From: Methylobacterium sp. E-066
GTDB taxonomy: Bacteria > Pseudomonadota > Alphaproteobacteria > Rhizobiales > Beijerinckiaceae
DNA length: 39,221 nucleotides
Assembly: GCF_022829635.1 (NCBI RefSeq)
Contig: NZ_JAKSYO010000085.1
Location: 1-39,221 of the forward strand
Direction: 5' to 3'
Shown here: positions 1 to 8,633 of the stretch, piece by piece
How positions within the stretch are numbered: the stretch's first letter is position 1
Layout of the letters: every line of letters starts with the position of its first letter
The notes under the pieces: model-generated
What the model saw: only the letters and a program-made list of their open reading frames with translations
Databases searched by the model: none
Told to the model about the DNA's origin: nothing
Made by a program: the position numbers and the translations under genes

Positions 1-70
1 CGAGCAGGGTCCGGCGCGACGGCGTGCCGGCGCGCGGATCGGTCGGCGGCACGGGGCGGGATGGGGGCAT
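1..70 (-). CDS. 5' end of an unknown gene running off the left edge
   Basis: An ATG at 70 (minus strand) opens a frame that stays open to the edge of the window (23 codons). The visible N-terminus is rich in Pro and Arg and contains SRRTLL, which resembles the start of a twin-arginine export signal. No clear ribosome binding site is seen. The product cannot be named from 23 residues and the frame may be chance in such GC-rich DNA. Confidence 0.25.
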   Translation of the reverse strand, partial: MPPSRPVPPTDPRAGTPSRRTLL

Positions 71-190
71 GGGATCTCGACGGCGGCTCGCGAAGGGCCT
101 CGGTAGATAGCCGCGTGCCCAGGCGTGCGCCACCGCCGGCCGCCGGAAGCGCGCCCTATAGCATGGGCCGCACGGCTCGCAGCAAAAAAC

Positions 191-739
191 TTAACCTCCC
201 GTGCCGGCGGCATTGTTCATGGCTTCATACGCCATGCCGGCCGACATCGAGCCGTCGCCGATCACCGCGATGGCGTTGCGGCGCTTGGACTGCCGGCCCT
301 TGGCCTTGGCGGCCTCGGAGTCGAGGTCGCGGGCCACCGCCATGCCGAGGGCGGCCGAGATCGAGGTCGAGGAATGGGCGGCGCCGAACGGGTCGTAGGC
401 GCTCTCGGAGCGCTTGGTGAAGCCGGACAGGCCTCCCCCCTGGCGCAGCGTCCGGATGCGGTCGCGGCGGCCGGTGAGGATCTTGTGCGGGTAGCATTGA
501 TGGCCGACATCCCAGACGATGCGGTCGTCGGGGGTGTCGAACACGTGATGCAGGGCGACGGTGAGCTCGACCACGCCGAGCCCGGAGCCGAGATGGCCGC
601 CGGTGATCGACACCGCGTCGATCATCTCGGCCCGCACCGCATCCGCCACCGCCTGCAGCTCGGATTCGGGAAGCTGCCGCAGCGCAGCCGGCTCCGGGAC
701 ACGGTCGAGAAGCGCGCTCAGCTCGGGGGAAATCGCCAC
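191..739 (-). pseudogene. dxs: 1-deoxy-D-xylulose-5-phosphate synthase, truncated N-terminal fragment
   Basis: The 182 residues match the N-terminal part of DXS, the thiamine-diphosphate enzyme that makes the first intermediate of the MEP isoprenoid pathway from pyruvate and glyceraldehyde 3-phosphate. Visible landmarks are [52 protein letters not shown] and the GDG cofactor motif at residues 161-163. The family is about 620-640 residues long. Here the frame runs into TAA only a few codons after AMNNA, before the NDN half of the cofactor motif, so the pyrimidine-binding and C-terminal domains are absent. Nothing resembling them lies in the remaining 190 bases to the left. The start is the GTG at 739 because GAGG lies just upstream; an in-frame ATG further upstream would overlap xseB. 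xseB next door is the usual partner. The fragment cannot be an active DXS alone, so a full copy is expected elsewhere in the genome. Confidence 0.85.
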
Positions 740-782
740 GGCATCAACCTCTATCGGACGGGATCGGTCTGACCGCCGAGCC

Positions 783-1043
783 TCAGGATATATCGAGCGG
801 CGCCACGCCCTCGGGCCGCCCGTCGGCACCGAGGGTGATCCGCTGGATCCGCGCCTCGGCCCGCTTCAGCAGCGCTTCGCAGTGCTTCTTCAGCACCTCG
901 CCGCGCTCGTAGATCGCCACCGACTCGTCCAGCGGGACATCGCCCCGCTCGAGCCTGCGCACGATCTCCTCGAGTTGCTCCAGCGCCTTCTCGAAAGGCA
1001 GGTCGCCGGCGGCCGGGGCCACCTCGGGTCTGCTCGCGTTCAT
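783..1043 (-). CDS. xseB: Exodeoxyribonuclease VII small subunit
   Basis: The 86-residue product has the XseB signature [19 protein letters not shown] followed by [29 protein letters not shown], a helical hairpin. XseB binds in several copies to XseA to form exonuclease VII, a cytoplasmic single-strand DNA nuclease working from both ends. The ATG at 1043 is chosen because it has AAGGA upstream and gives the normal family length; a longer frame exists but its extra N-terminus looks non-coding. It precedes dxs, the standard order in Rhizobiales, with a 43-base gap. xseA is not in the window. Confidence 0.93.
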   Translation of the reverse strand: MNASRPEVAPAAGDLPFEKALEQLEEIVRRLERGDVPLDESVAIYERGEVLKKHCEALLKRAEARIQRITLGADGRPEGVAPLDIS

Positions 1044-1245
1044 CCCACACACATCCTTTGGGTCGGTTCTAAGGCGGCAGCCGGTGCGGCCACAACCCAC
1101 GCGAGGGCCGGGCCGGTCGGATCGGCAGCGTTTTGGCGTGATGCGGCGGCGTTTGCGCCACACTCCGCGCGCCTTGTGGAACGGCTCTCGAACGGGCGCG
1201 CGTAGGGGTGTCGGAGCCGACAACCGGAAGTTTGGTGAACGGCGA

Positions 1246-1758
1246 TCACGTCACGGTGAGGCAGAACGGCGTCCCCTCGAACGCCTCGGCGCCTCGGCCG
1301 ATCCGCGCGATCGCCGCGACCATGCGGCCGTCCCGGTCGAGCATTCGGTCGGCGATGGCCACGAACAGGGGATTGGGGGTGGCGGACGGGGAGGCGGCCC
1401 GCAGGGCGTCGGCGATCGCGCCCTCGTCGCGCTCCGGCGCCAGCGCGCAGGCCGCGATATAAGCCGCCGCGGTGGAGCGGCTGATCCCGGCATAGCAGTG
1501 GATCACCAGCGGCTTCTCCCGTGGCCAGGCCCGGGTGAAGGCCAGGATGCCGGCCACGTGTTCGTCAGCCGGCAAAACGTGTCCGTCGCGGGGCTCGGCG
1601 ATGTCGCTGACCCCGATGATAGCGTGATTCTCCGCATCGATCAGCGCCGGCCGCTCCAGCGGCGTGCCGACATTGACCAGCGTGAGCACGTGGCTCGCGC
1701 CGGTGGCGGCGACGGTCTCGGGCAGGCGCGAGAGCGGACAGACGTGAAGGGTCGGCAT
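1246..1758 (-). CDS. Tyrosine/dual-specificity-type protein phosphatase
   Basis: The 170-residue protein carries the phosphatase P-loop HCYAGISRS at residues 87-95, with Cys88 as expected nucleophile and Arg94 as phosphate-binding residue. An upstream Asp at residues 52-58 ([10 protein letters not shown]) could be the general acid. It is a small single-domain cytoplasmic protein with no signal or membrane segment. It ends a minus-strand run that starts at ygfZ, 53 bases after the HD hydrolase gene, so it is probably co-transcribed with it. The ATG at 1758 gives the start MPTLHVCPL; another ATG 12 bases upstream is possible. The physiological substrate is unknown. Confidence 0.8.
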   Translation of the reverse strand: MPTLHVCPLSRLPETVAATGASHVLTLVNVGTPLERPALIDAENHAIIGVSDIAEPRDGHVLPADEHVAGILAFTRAWPREKPLVIHCYAGISRSTAAAYIAACALAPERDEGAIADALRAASPSATPNPLFVAIADRMLDRDGRMVAAIARIGRGAEAFEGTPFCLTVT

Positions 1759-1811
1759 GTGGCGGCCCATGGCGCGGGATCGTGACGGATCGAGGGCGGC
1801 GGTATCGGATC

Positions 1812-2414
1812 TCAAGCCTGGCACAGGGCGTGGAAGCGGTCGAGGAACCGCGCCTCGGCCTGGGCGGTCGGCCACGGTTCGGCCAAAGCCAGGACGGGCT
1901 CGGGCAGGTCCGGGGCGGGTCCGAAATACAACTCGGCTTCGTCCGGGGCGAATCCGGCGAGCTCCACGGCCTCGATATGGGCGGCGATCCGGTCGGCGCG
2001 CTTGACCAGGCGGCCCAAAGCGGGCGCGGGCTCGCCCAGTCCGAAGCGGCGGCGCACGGCGGCGAGCAGGCGCAGCTCAACCCCGCGATAGGCGTCGCCG
2101 ATCGCGGCCTTGAGCGGCGAGATGATGTCGCCCACCACGTATTCCGGGGCGTCGTGCAGCAGCAGCTCCAGCCCGTCCGGATCGGTGCAGCCGGGGGTGA
2201 TGTGGCGCCCGACCGCCTCCACCAGCAGGCTGTGCTGGGCCACCGAGAAGACGTGCGGACCCCGGGTCTGGCCGTTCCAGCGGGCGACCCGGGCGAGGCC
2301 GTGGGCGATGTCGGCGATCTCGATGTCCCGGGGCGCGGGATCGAGGAGGTCGAGGCGGCGGCCGGACAGCATCCGCTGCCAGGCCCGGGGCGCCGGATCG
2401 TGCGTCTCGCTCAT
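1812..2414 (-). CDS. HD-domain hydrolase, YfbR-like
   Basis: The 200-residue protein has the HD phosphohydrolase metal ligands in order: His61 (VAQHSLLV), His87-Asp88 (LLHDAPEYVVGD) and a later Asp in KRADRIAA. The LLHDAPEYVVGDIISPLK stretch is typical of the YfbR-like 5'-deoxynucleotidase group, which removes phosphate from deoxynucleoside monophosphates. The exact substrate is inferred only from the family. The ATG overlaps the stop of tag (ATGA, 2411-2414), showing translational coupling. Pairing a nucleotide-cleaning hydrolase with a base-excision glycosylase is a recurrent arrangement in Rhizobiales. Confidence 0.85.
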   Translation of the reverse strand: MSETHDPAPRAWQRMLSGRRLDLLDPAPRDIEIADIAHGLARVARWNGQTRGPHVFSVAQHSLLVEAVGRHITPGCTDPDGLELLLHDAPEYVVGDIISPLKAAIGDAYRGVELRLLAAVRRRFGLGEPAPALGRLVKRADRIAAHIEAVELAGFAPDEAELYFGPAPDLPEPVLALAEPWPTAQAEARFLDRFHALCQA

Positions 2415-3025
2415 GCCGGCCGCCCCAGTTCGGCGCAGGCTGCGTGCCGGTGGCAGCCGACGAGGTGATCGTTGACCATCCCGACCGCCTGCATGAAGGC
2501 GTGCACGATGGTCGGGCCGCAGAAGGAAAACCCTTCCGCCTTCAGGGCCTTGCCGATCGCCCGGGAGACCGGCGTCTCGGTCTGGATCTCGGCCCGGGTC
2601 CGGGCGCTGCCCTGGATCGGCCGCCCGTCCACGAAATCCCACAGGAACGGCGCGAAGCCGGGGCCGGTCTCCTCGATCCGCAGCCAGGCCCGGGCGCCGG
2701 CGATCGTGCCCAGGATCTTGGCGCGGTTGCGGATGATGCGGGTGTCACCCATCAGCCGGGCGACATCGGCCTCGTCGTAGCGGGCGATGGCCTCCGGATC
2801 GAAGCCGGAGAACGCATCCCGAAAGCCGTCGCGGCGGCGCAGGATCGTGATCCAGGACAGGCCGGCCTGGAAGCCGTCGAGGATCAGCTTCTCGTAGAGT
2901 GCCCGGCCGTCGCGCTCGGGCACGCCCCACTCGGTGTCGTGATAGGCGACGTAGAGCGGGTCGTGGCCGGCCCACCAGCAGCGGGGGCAACCGTCGGGAT
3001 GATCGATCAGGCCGGTCTCGGACAT
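2411..3025 (-). CDS. tag: DNA-3-methyladenine glycosylase I
   Basis: The 204-residue product begins with CPRCWWAGHDPLYVAYHDTEWG and contains LILDGFQAGLSWITILRRR and GFSFCGPTIVHAFMQAVGMVNDH, all hallmark Tag sequences. The N-terminal Cys and C-terminal His/Cys residues (CHRHAAC) form the family's zinc site. The enzyme removes 3-methyladenine from alkylated DNA as the first step of base excision repair. Length is normal (E. coli Tag is about 187 residues). It sits 61 bases downstream of ygfZ and overlaps the HD hydrolase gene by 4 bases, so the run is likely one operon. Confidence 0.95.
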   Translation of the reverse strand: MSETGLIDHPDGCPRCWWAGHDPLYVAYHDTEWGVPERDGRALYEKLILDGFQAGLSWITILRRRDGFRDAFSGFDPEAIARYDEADVARLMGDTRIIRNRAKILGTIAGARAWLRIEETGPGFAPFLWDFVDGRPIQGSARTRAEIQTETPVSRAIGKALKAEGFSFCGPTIVHAFMQAVGMVNDHLVGCHRHAACAELGRPA

Positions 3026-3086
3026 CCCGCCGGTTTAGCGAGAACAGGAGCGGAACGCCATCGCCGCTCCGCGCCCCGATCCGTAC

Positions 3087-3941
3087 TCAGGCCGCCGGCG
3101 ATCCGGCCGCCTCCGGCATCGCGAAGGTTGCGTAGTCCGGTTTCTCGAAGGTCACCGGGCGGTCACCGGCCAAAGGCGTCACACCGGCCGCGAGGGCGTC
3201 GGCCAAGCGGTCGAGCCGGACCAGGGCGAGGCCGCGCTCGCCCGCGGCGCTGCCGGTGGTGCCGAGCCCCTTGCCGCCGGCAGTGATCTCGGTGCCGGGG
3301 GGAGGGGCCTCGCCGGTGTAGCGGGCCGCGAGGATCCGGGTGCGGGCGGTGCCCCGGTGCTGCATCCGCGAGACCACCTCCTGGCCCACGTAGCAGCCCT
3401 TCCTGAAGTCGACGCCGCCGAGCTGGTCCATCATCGCCTCGTGGGGGAACGCGTCCCCGTAGGCGTAGTCGCGCCCGCCCTCGGGCACGGCGAGCTGGAT
3501 GCGATGGCGATGGTAATCCGCCTCCGCGGCATCGGCGGAGAAAGCGCCCTCGGCGGCGTAGAGCCGGGCGCCGAGATCGACGTGGCGGGTATCGGCGACC
3601 GTGCCGGTCTCCACCGCCGGGGAGGCGCCGGCCCAGGAGGCCGCCACCGCGACCGTCGGGTCGACCGCGATCGCGACCTGCGCGCGCAGCCGGTAGAGGG
3701 TCAGGCGCTTGGCGAGGTCGGCCGCCCGGTCGAGGGCCGTGTCGAGCCGGAACCCGTCCGGGATCCGCGAGATCAGGAAGTCGAACAGGATCTTGCCCTG
3801 CGGCGCCAGCAGGGCGCCGAGGCGGGCCTCGGCATCCTCAAGAGTCTCGACGTTGCAGGTCAGCACGCCCTGGAGCAGCGCGGCGGCCTCCGGCCCGGTG
3901 ACGGTGACGAGGGCGCGGTCCGGCAGCAGGGCGACGGGCAT
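3087..3941 (-). CDS. ygfZ: Folate-binding protein YgfZ/GcvT family
   Basis: The 284-residue protein contains the diagnostic K-G-C-Y-x-G-Q-E motif (residues 200-208, FRKGCYVGQEVVSRM) followed by HRGTARTRI. YgfZ/Iba57 proteins have the GcvT fold, bind tetrahydrofolate and help assemble or repair certain iron-sulfur enzymes such as MiaB; the motif Cys is the essential residue. The N-terminus (LLPDRALVTVTGPEAAALLQGVLTCNV) is also typical. Start ATG at 3941 fits the family start. It is the first gene of the minus-strand run ygfZ-tag-HD-phosphatase. Confidence 0.92.
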   Translation of the reverse strand: MPVALLPDRALVTVTGPEAAALLQGVLTCNVETLEDAEARLGALLAPQGKILFDFLISRIPDGFRLDTALDRAADLAKRLTLYRLRAQVAIAVDPTVAVAASWAGASPAVETGTVADTRHVDLGARLYAAEGAFSADAAEADYHRHRIQLAVPEGGRDYAYGDAFPHEAMMDQLGGVDFRKGCYVGQEVVSRMQHRGTARTRILAARYTGEAPPPGTEITAGGKGLGTTGSAAGERGLALVRLDRLADALAAGVTPLAGDRPVTFEKPDYATFAMPEAAGSPAA

Positions 3942-4048
3942 GGCAGAGAAATCCTCACGCGACGGGGGCGATCCGGCAGCCCGGATCGCGTGGTCGGGAG
4001 GTAGGTGCTGCGCGTGCCCGCCTCAACCGTCTGCCGCCGCCGGTCTCC

Positions 4049-4309
4049 TCAATGCTGGAGGGTCGTCGTGAAGGCGCCGCCGCGGATGCGCTCCGGAAAG
4101 CCCTCGGCGTAGCGGGCGGTGGCCTCCTCGCCGTACGTCATCACCAGTTCCTGGAACGCCGCGAACAGGGCGGCCTGAGCCATGCAATCACCGTCGAGCC
4201 CGTCGAGACAGCCTTCCGCGAACGCTTCCGAGACGTAACTCAGCGCGACGCGCTTCTCTTCGACGTCGACCTCAACCTCGATGGGGGCGGTCTGAGAGAT
4301 GTGCTGCAT
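4049..4309 (-). CDS. Small conserved-looking acidic protein, function unknown
   Basis: An 86-residue acidic protein beginning MQHISQTAPIEVEVDVEEKRVALSYVSEA. It has no signal peptide, membrane segment or motif I recognise. The even distribution of hydrophobic residues and the composition (EVEVDVEEK, ELVMTYGEEATARYAEGF) look like a real folded small protein rather than a GC shadow frame. It stands alone, with about 160 bases of non-coding DNA upstream (4310-4468) that would hold its promoter. I cannot assign a role. Confidence 0.65.
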   Translation of the reverse strand: MQHISQTAPIEVEVDVEEKRVALSYVSEAFAEGCLDGLDGDCMAQAALFAAFQELVMTYGEEATARYAEGFPERIRGGAFTTTLQH

Positions 4310-4468
4310 GGGCCCGATACTTCCGCTGCGCCGGGCACACGACCCGGCGGACCAGCGAATGATAGGTGGCTCCCCGCGGCTCGGCCAGCCGAGAATTTCA
4401 GATCGGTTAACGCGGGCGCTCGAAGTTGATGCTTTTCGGGGATGCTGGAACGGTGTGTTGCCTCTGCA

Positions 4469-4906
4469 TCACCCGCCGAATCGCCCGGCCAGGGCATGCG
4501 ACAGCCTGTCACCCTCGGCGACGTAGCGGGCCGCCGCCTCGTGGGCGGCCGGGGTGCAGACCCGGTAGGTCAGCGCGTAGCCGCGATAGCCGCGATTGTA
4601 GGCGCCGGCCAGCCGGTCGCGGCGGGCGGGGGTCACGCCTTCGGACTCGATCAGCGCCTTCATGCGGGCCGGCCATTCCGCGGCATCGGGCGCCGCGCAC
4701 AGGCCGCGCAGGAAGGCCAGCGCCCCGATGATCTCGGACATCCGCAGCAGGTCGCGGTCGTAGGGAGCGGGTACGTCCGCGGGCGGCGTCGCCTCTTTGG
4801 GCGCTTCCTTGGCCGGGGCGGGCGCGGCGCGGGTGCCGCGCTGCTGCTGCGCCAGGGCCGGCCCGGTCAGCGCCGCAGCCAGGCACAGGATGACCGGAAG
4901 CCTCAC
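4469..4906 (-). CDS. TIGR02301-like secreted protein
   Basis: A 145-residue protein with an N-terminal signal peptide ([21 protein letters not shown]; cleavage expected after ALA), a low-complexity Ala/Pro/Lys linker at residues 21-48, and a helical domain beginning [22 protein letters not shown]. That domain, with Cys70 and Cys117, resembles the alphaproteobacterial TIGR02301 family of unknown function. The start is GTG at 4906, which overlaps the stop of the upstream Nudix gene (GTGA). It should act in the periplasm. The family name is from memory of the pattern, not from a search. Confidence 0.75.
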   Translation of the reverse strand: MRLPVILCLAAALTGPALAQQQRGTRAAPAPAKEAPKEATPPADVPAPYDRDLLRMSEIIGALAFLRGLCAAPDAAEWPARMKALIESEGVTPARRDRLAGAYNRGYRGYALTYRVCTPAAHEAAARYVAEGDRLSHALAGRFGG

Positions 4907-5373
4907 GCGCTCGCCTCTCTGCCGCGCACCCGGGCAAACGCCTCGTGCAGGGTCTCGATCAGGCCCGGGGTCGTCGCGAGGCCGGCGATCTCGTCCAGCG
5001 TCGCCCAGCGGACCCCGAGGGCCTCCGGTCCGGCCACGGGCTCGCCGCCGCACCACAGGGCGGCGTGCGGATGGACGACGTAGTGGTGGCGGGCGCGGCC
5101 GGCCTCGTCCCGGACGATGATCTCGGTGGGCGAAAGCACGCCGACCACTTCGGCCGTGAGGCCGACCTCCTCGGACAATTCGCGAAGCGCCGCCTCGGCC
5201 AGCGCCTCGCCGGCCTCGACCAGGCCGCCCGGCAGGGTCCAGACGCCGCGCATCGGCTCGTTGGCCCGGGCCGCCAGCAGGACGCGCACGCCGCGGATCA
5301 CCGCGATCGACGCGCCCACGTAGGGCCGGGTCGGGAACAGGCGGCTGCCGCCATCGGCTGTGCCCTCGGTCAC
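4903..5373 (-). CDS. Nudix hydrolase
   Basis: The 156-residue protein has a complete Nudix box at residues 50-72: Gly50, Glu56, Arg64-Glu65, Glu68-Glu69, Gly71 ([20 protein letters not shown]... EEVGL). It follows RGVWTLPGG, typical of ADP-ribose pyrophosphatase and MutT-like members, which cleave nucleoside diphosphates linked to another group using Mg2+. The substrate cannot be deduced. The start is GTG at 5373, overlapping the stop of the gene upstream; its own stop overlaps the next start. The three genes 5370-6473, this one and 4469-4906 are therefore one translationally coupled unit. Confidence 0.9.
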   Translation of the reverse strand: MTEGTADGGSRLFPTRPYVGASIAVIRGVRVLLAARANEPMRGVWTLPGGLVEAGEALAEAALRELSEEVGLTAEVVGVLSPTEIIVRDEAGRARHHYVVHPHAALWCGGEPVAGPEALGVRWATLDEIAGLATTPGLIETLHEAFARVRGREASA

Positions 5374-6473
5374 GGCTTGCCTCCATCGGGCGCGACGACC
5401 GCGACCCGCCCGTCGGCGAGGCCGACCAGCAGCCGCGCCGCCGCGCCCTCGCCCAGGGCCACGATGCCGGTGGTGGCCGGCGCGGGCAGCGGAACGCGCA
5501 GGCGCTCGTGCAGCGATCCCTTGGCCTGGACGAGGGCGATCTCGGCGCGGCCCGCCACCGGCAGAACGAGCTCGGCGGGACCGGCGGCCGGGATCGTGAC
5601 GGCGAGATCGGCATCGCCCTCGCCCGCCGCGTAGCCCGGCGCCTCGCCGGCCGGCTCGATTTTCTCCTGGGTCAGGTTCCAGAGCTGGAGCAGGCCCCGG
5701 GCGCTGATCGTGGCGGCCTGGACGCCGCCGGAGCCGGCAAAGTCCGCGATGCCGGCGATCTTGAGGGGCGGCCCGGGCTGCGGCGGCGTGCGCGCCGTGA
5801 CGTTCCAGGCCGCCTGACCGTCCGGGCGCCCGATCAGCACGAGGCCACCCGATTCCGCGCCCGAGAGGGCCGCGGCCAGGAGGGCCGGGCGGCCGGCGAG
5901 GCGCAGCAGGCGCGGTCGGAGCGGCGCGAACACCGCCTCGCCCCCCGCCGGCACCGTGACGGTGGCGACCGGAACGGGCTTCGGATCGGTGCTGACCGCC
6001 ATCGGCTGGCGTTCGCGGATCGTCAGGACGGCGGCGGCGTCGTTGCCGTCCGGAGCCCGGGCGCGGCCGGTGAGGTAGGCGCTCAAGGCCCCGGCCAGGA
6101 CCCGGCGCGACCCCGGCAGGGCGCCCCGGGGCGTCTCGGCGGCGGTCAGCCCCTCGACCGCGTCCCGGCCGATCGGCCGGACCGTGACCGCGCCGTCCGT
6201 GAGGCCGAGCACGGCGCCGCCGTCGTCGCCCCAGACCAATGCGATCGGGGCGCTTTCCTCGTCACCGGCCGACGGGCCGGATTTCGCGCCGGCGATCGGC
6301 AGCAGGCCGGAGGTCGCCACGGAAATCGCGGCCTCGCTGCGCGGCCCGCGCAGCGCCCGCACCTTGAAGGGCAGGTCCAGGATCCGGACCCCCGGCGCCT
6401 CCGCGCGGGCGGGGGCCAGCGGCGTGCACAGGCTCAGGCCGAGGAGGATCGCGAAGCTCCGGCGGTTCGGCAC
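5370..6473 (-). CDS. Secreted hypothetical protein, possible beta-propeller
   Basis: A 367-residue protein with a signal peptide ([24 protein letters not shown]) and no membrane anchor. The mature part has recurring short strands of the type [35 protein letters not shown] and [17 protein letters not shown], spaced 40-60 residues apart, which suggests a beta-propeller, but I do not recognise a family. The GTG at 6473 is preferred because it gives a proper signal peptide; the open frame continues upstream into the palindromic repeat and that extension is not coding. First gene of a three-gene coupled operon with Nudix and TIGR02301-like products. Confidence 0.7.
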   Translation of the reverse strand: MPNRRSFAILLGLSLCTPLAPARAEAPGVRILDLPFKVRALRGPRSEAAISVATSGLLPIAGAKSGPSAGDEESAPIALVWGDDGGAVLGLTDGAVTVRPIGRDAVEGLTAAETPRGALPGSRRVLAGALSAYLTGRARAPDGNDAAAVLTIRERQPMAVSTDPKPVPVATVTVPAGGEAVFAPLRPRLLRLAGRPALLAAALSGAESGGLVLIGRPDGQAAWNVTARTPPQPGPPLKIAGIADFAGSGGVQAATISARGLLQLWNLTQEKIEPAGEAPGYAAGEGDADLAVTIPAAGPAELVLPVAGRAEIALVQAKGSLHERLRVPLPAPATTGIVALGEGAAARLLVGLADGRVAVVAPDGGKP

Positions 6474-6544
6474 GGGGCGACTGTCGAGTCGGGTTCCGGG
6501 CCGTCCGCGGCTTGATAGGAGGCCCGCTCCGGCAATGGCGAGCG

Positions 6545-6600
6545 CTCTCCCTCCCCCCTCTGCGGGGGAGGGTGGCCCCCGAAGGGGGACGGGAGAGGGG
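6545..6600 (+). repeat. GC-rich palindromic extragenic repeat, copy A
   Basis: The unit starts CTCTCCCTCCCCCC and ends GGGAGAGGGG, so its ends pair, and it contains two inner hairpins (CCCCCTCTGCGGGGG and GGCCCCCGAAGGGGGA). A second copy in the opposite orientation lies 62 bases away. It behaves like a REP/BIME-type element placed downstream or between transcription units. Confidence 0.8.
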
Positions 6601-6662
6601 AGCAACGGTGCAGAACAGGACTTCGCCCGTCATGGCAGTCGCGCCCCTTCCTGAACCCGGGT

Positions 6663-6722
6663 TCCCCTCTCCCGACCCCTGCTGAAGCAGGGGCCACCCT
6701 CCCCCGCGGAGGGGGGAGGGAG
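6663..6722 (-). repeat. GC-rich palindromic extragenic repeat, copy B (inverted)
   Basis: Read on the minus strand it begins CTCCCTCCCCCCTCCGCGG and ends GGGAGAGGGGAA, matching copy A except in the second inner hairpin (GGCCCCTGCTTCAGCAGGGG here). Copies A and B together could fold into a very long stem. Confidence 0.8.
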
Positions 6723-6781
6723 ACGCGCTTGGGGTTAGCCTTGGCCCTCATCCGGCAGCGATGTGTGAATCCGCTAGCCCG

Positions 6782-6796
6782 CACGGGAGAGGGGAC
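6782..6796 (+). repeat. Partial end of the same GC-rich repeat
   Basis: ACGGGAGAGGGGACC repeats the right-hand end of copy A (GACGGGAGAGGGGAGC) without the rest of the element, so it looks like a remnant of a third copy. Confidence 0.5.
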
Positions 6797-7002
6797 CTGC
6801 GCCACCCGCATCTACGGCGGCATGGCCACGGCGACGATCGAAATCCCAGCAGCCCATAGGATGCCCGGCAGGGCAGCAGGCTCGATCCCGGAGTTGACCG
6901 GGGGCCTCCGCTCGGGCCTTCTCAACCGGAACGGGTCATGCCCGGCTCCGCTGGAACCGTTCCGCGAGCCTGTGCATTCCCGGGGCCAACCAGGGAGGCA
7001 CC

Positions 7003-7437
7003 ATGCACGTCACGATTGAGCAGGCCGAGCGGGCGATCGCCGCGGCACGGGCGAAGGCCGTGGAGCTGGGCACCCAGATGTGCATCGCGGTGGTCGATTC
7101 CGGCGGCAACCTGAAGGCGTTCCACCGCATGGACGACGCCTGGGTCGGCTCGATCGACATCGCCCACAAGAAGGCCAAGACCGCGGTGTTCTTCGGCATG
7201 ATGACCGGCCAGATCGGCCAGCTGTCCCAGCCCGGCGGCCCGCTCTACGGCATCGAGCATTCCAACGACGGGTTGATCACCTTCCCGGGCGGCATCCCGA
7301 TCGTCGATGCCGACGGGATCATGTCGGGCGCGATCGGGGTCAGCGGCTCCACGGTCGAGAACGATCACGCGGTGGCGGAGGCCGGGGCCAAGGCGATCGG
7401 CGAGACCGAACTCCCGGCCCATCCCTGGCGGACCTGA
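7003..7437 (+). CDS. GlcG/HbpS family heme-binding-like protein
   Basis: The 144-residue protein contains the family features [17 protein letters not shown] helix at the start, [22 protein letters not shown] (residues 25-46), the [12 protein letters not shown] helix and [32 protein letters not shown]. GlcG/HbpS proteins are small cytoplasmic or exported proteins; HbpS binds heme, while many homologues sit in catabolic operons with unclear roles. No signal peptide is present. The start ATG has a strong GGGAGG 5 bases upstream. It is alone between the repeat region and the convergent PAS gene, so no partner is evident. Confidence 0.88.
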   Translation: MHVTIEQAERAIAAARAKAVELGTQMCIAVVDSGGNLKAFHRMDDAWVGSIDIAHKKAKTAVFFGMMTGQIGQLSQPGGPLYGIEHSNDGLITFPGGIPIVDADGIMSGAIGVSGSTVENDHAVAEAGAKAIGETELPAHPWRT

Positions 7438-7444
7438 AGCCGCC

Positions 7445-7999
7445 TTACGGCTCCCGCTGCGCGAGCGCCCGGCCGATCCCGAGCAGCAACATGTTCGAGA
7501 TCAGCCGGAGGTTCTCGTCGCCGTGGCGCTCGAGCGCGGAATGGGCCCGGATGCAATGGTCGGCCGCGGCTTCCAGGTGCTTGGCCTGGGCCGCGCCGTC
7601 GCCGTTCGCGGCCGGCGACGAGCCGGCATAGAGATCGGTGACGTCGATATAGGCGCCGCGCCCCCGCAGCGCCCCCACGGCGTCGGGAACCAGGCGGCCG
7701 CGATTGAGGATCCAGCGGACGTGGCCGGTCTCGCTCAGCACGCGGAACTCCAACGAGACCAGGCCGCCCGTCCGGCGCACCGCGCGGATCCGCTCGAAGA
7801 CCCAGCCGCGATCCTCGGGATGGATGCGCCCGAGGGCGACGTCCAGGGGCAACGGCTTGCCGGCAAAGCTCGAATCCCCGGACAACAAGGTGGCTGCACC
7901 CGCGTCGAGCACCGATCGGCCCGCCAGGACATCCGTGTCCCAGGTCCCGACAAATCCCGCATCCTGCAAGGCAGAGGCCGCCGTGGACGCCAACGCCAT
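7445..7999 (-). CDS. PAS-domain protein without recognisable output domain
   Basis: A 184-residue protein. Residues about 12-125 look like a PAS_3-type fold: GFVGTWDTDVLAGR at the start, GKPLPLDVALGRIHPEDRGWVFERI in the middle, and SLEFRVLSETGHVRWILNRGR followed by GAYIDVTDLY at the end. The remaining C-terminal helices (QAKHLEAAADHCIRAHSALERHGDENLRLISNMLLLG) might pair subunits but carry no kinase, GGDEF or HTH motif I can see. The start ATG has GGGGGA 4 bases upstream. It converges with the HbpS-like gene with only 7 bases between stops. Confidence 0.75.
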   Translation of the reverse strand: MALASTAASALQDAGFVGTWDTDVLAGRSVLDAGAATLLSGDSSFAGKPLPLDVALGRIHPEDRGWVFERIRAVRRTGGLVSLEFRVLSETGHVRWILNRGRLVPDAVGALRGRGAYIDVTDLYAGSSPAANGDGAAQAKHLEAAADHCIRAHSALERHGDENLRLISNMLLLGIGRALAQREP

Positions 8000-8312
8000 T
8001 CAATCCCCCGAACCGGCTGCGGCCTGTCGATCACCTGATATCCGCCAACCCGTAGCGACAATGCAGCCGCGACGTTGTGTGTCCAGGGATCGATCCTGAT
8101 CAATCGCCGATCCGCACCCGGACATGTCGTCACGGGTCTCCGGCATACGATCGCCGACGGATGCTGCTCTTCGACGGCGTCGCCGCCGCATTCGTGAGGG
8201 ATACACGCAGCGTAAAGCCTTTCATGATGTGGTCTCTCCGTCGCCGAACCCATACCCACTTCGGTGATGAAGACACTATATGCTCGGATACGATATCGTT
8301 TCAGGTCTATTG
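8000..8312. other. Intergenic region between divergent genes, no gene seen
   Basis: This region separates the PAS gene (minus) from the small gene starting at 8313 (plus), so it should hold both promoters. A TATATG at 8277-8282 is the best -10-like sequence for the plus-strand gene, without a convincing -35. Several frames cross the region but have no family resemblance and poor start sites. Confidence 0.5.
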
Positions 8313-8543
8313 ATGCGCACATACATTGTCCGGGCGATCCGCCGTGAGCCGGACGGGATGCTCGGGCCGGACCTGTACCGGCACGCCTTCGCGGCGAAGG
8401 ACGATTCCGACGCGGTCGCGGCAGCCAAGCGGATCGATCTCGACCTGGCCGAACTCGGCGCCAACGCGGTCTACGTCTCGGCCGAGGACGGGCGGGCGAT
8501 CTGGAGCTTGCACGCGCAGGATTTCCCCGACCCGACCCTCTGA
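8313..8543 (+). CDS. Small hypothetical protein
   Basis: A 76-residue protein starting MRTYIVRAIRREPDGMLGPDLYRHAFAAKDDSDAVAAAKRIDLDLAELGANAVYV. The pattern (short strand, DSDAVAAAKRI helix, NAVYVSAEDGRAIWSL) resembles small alpha/beta proteins often found as orphans in Methylobacterium, but I do not recognise a named family. An ATG 33 bases upstream in frame is possible; I chose 8313 because the sequence after it looks like a natural N-terminus with AGG about 10 bases upstream. No function is assigned. Confidence 0.65.
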   Translation: MRTYIVRAIRREPDGMLGPDLYRHAFAAKDDSDAVAAAKRIDLDLAELGANAVYVSAEDGRAIWSLHAQDFPDPTL

Positions 8544-8633
8544 CGCCGACCCGCCCTGGTGCCGGGCCGGATCACGGCCTAACGTCGCCGCCTCCGGTCT
8601 ATGGTCGGCCGAGGCGCGCGGGATCACACCGGC

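Larger units (their letters stand above)
6474..7002. other. 529-base intergenic region made mostly of palindromic repeats
   Basis: No gene is supported here. It holds two inverted copies of a GC-rich palindromic repeat (6545-6600 and 6663-6722), a partial third end at 6782-6796, and the leader of the HbpS-like gene with GGGAGG at 6992-6997. Frames crossing the repeats are rich in Arg, Pro and Ser and look spurious. Confidence 0.8.
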
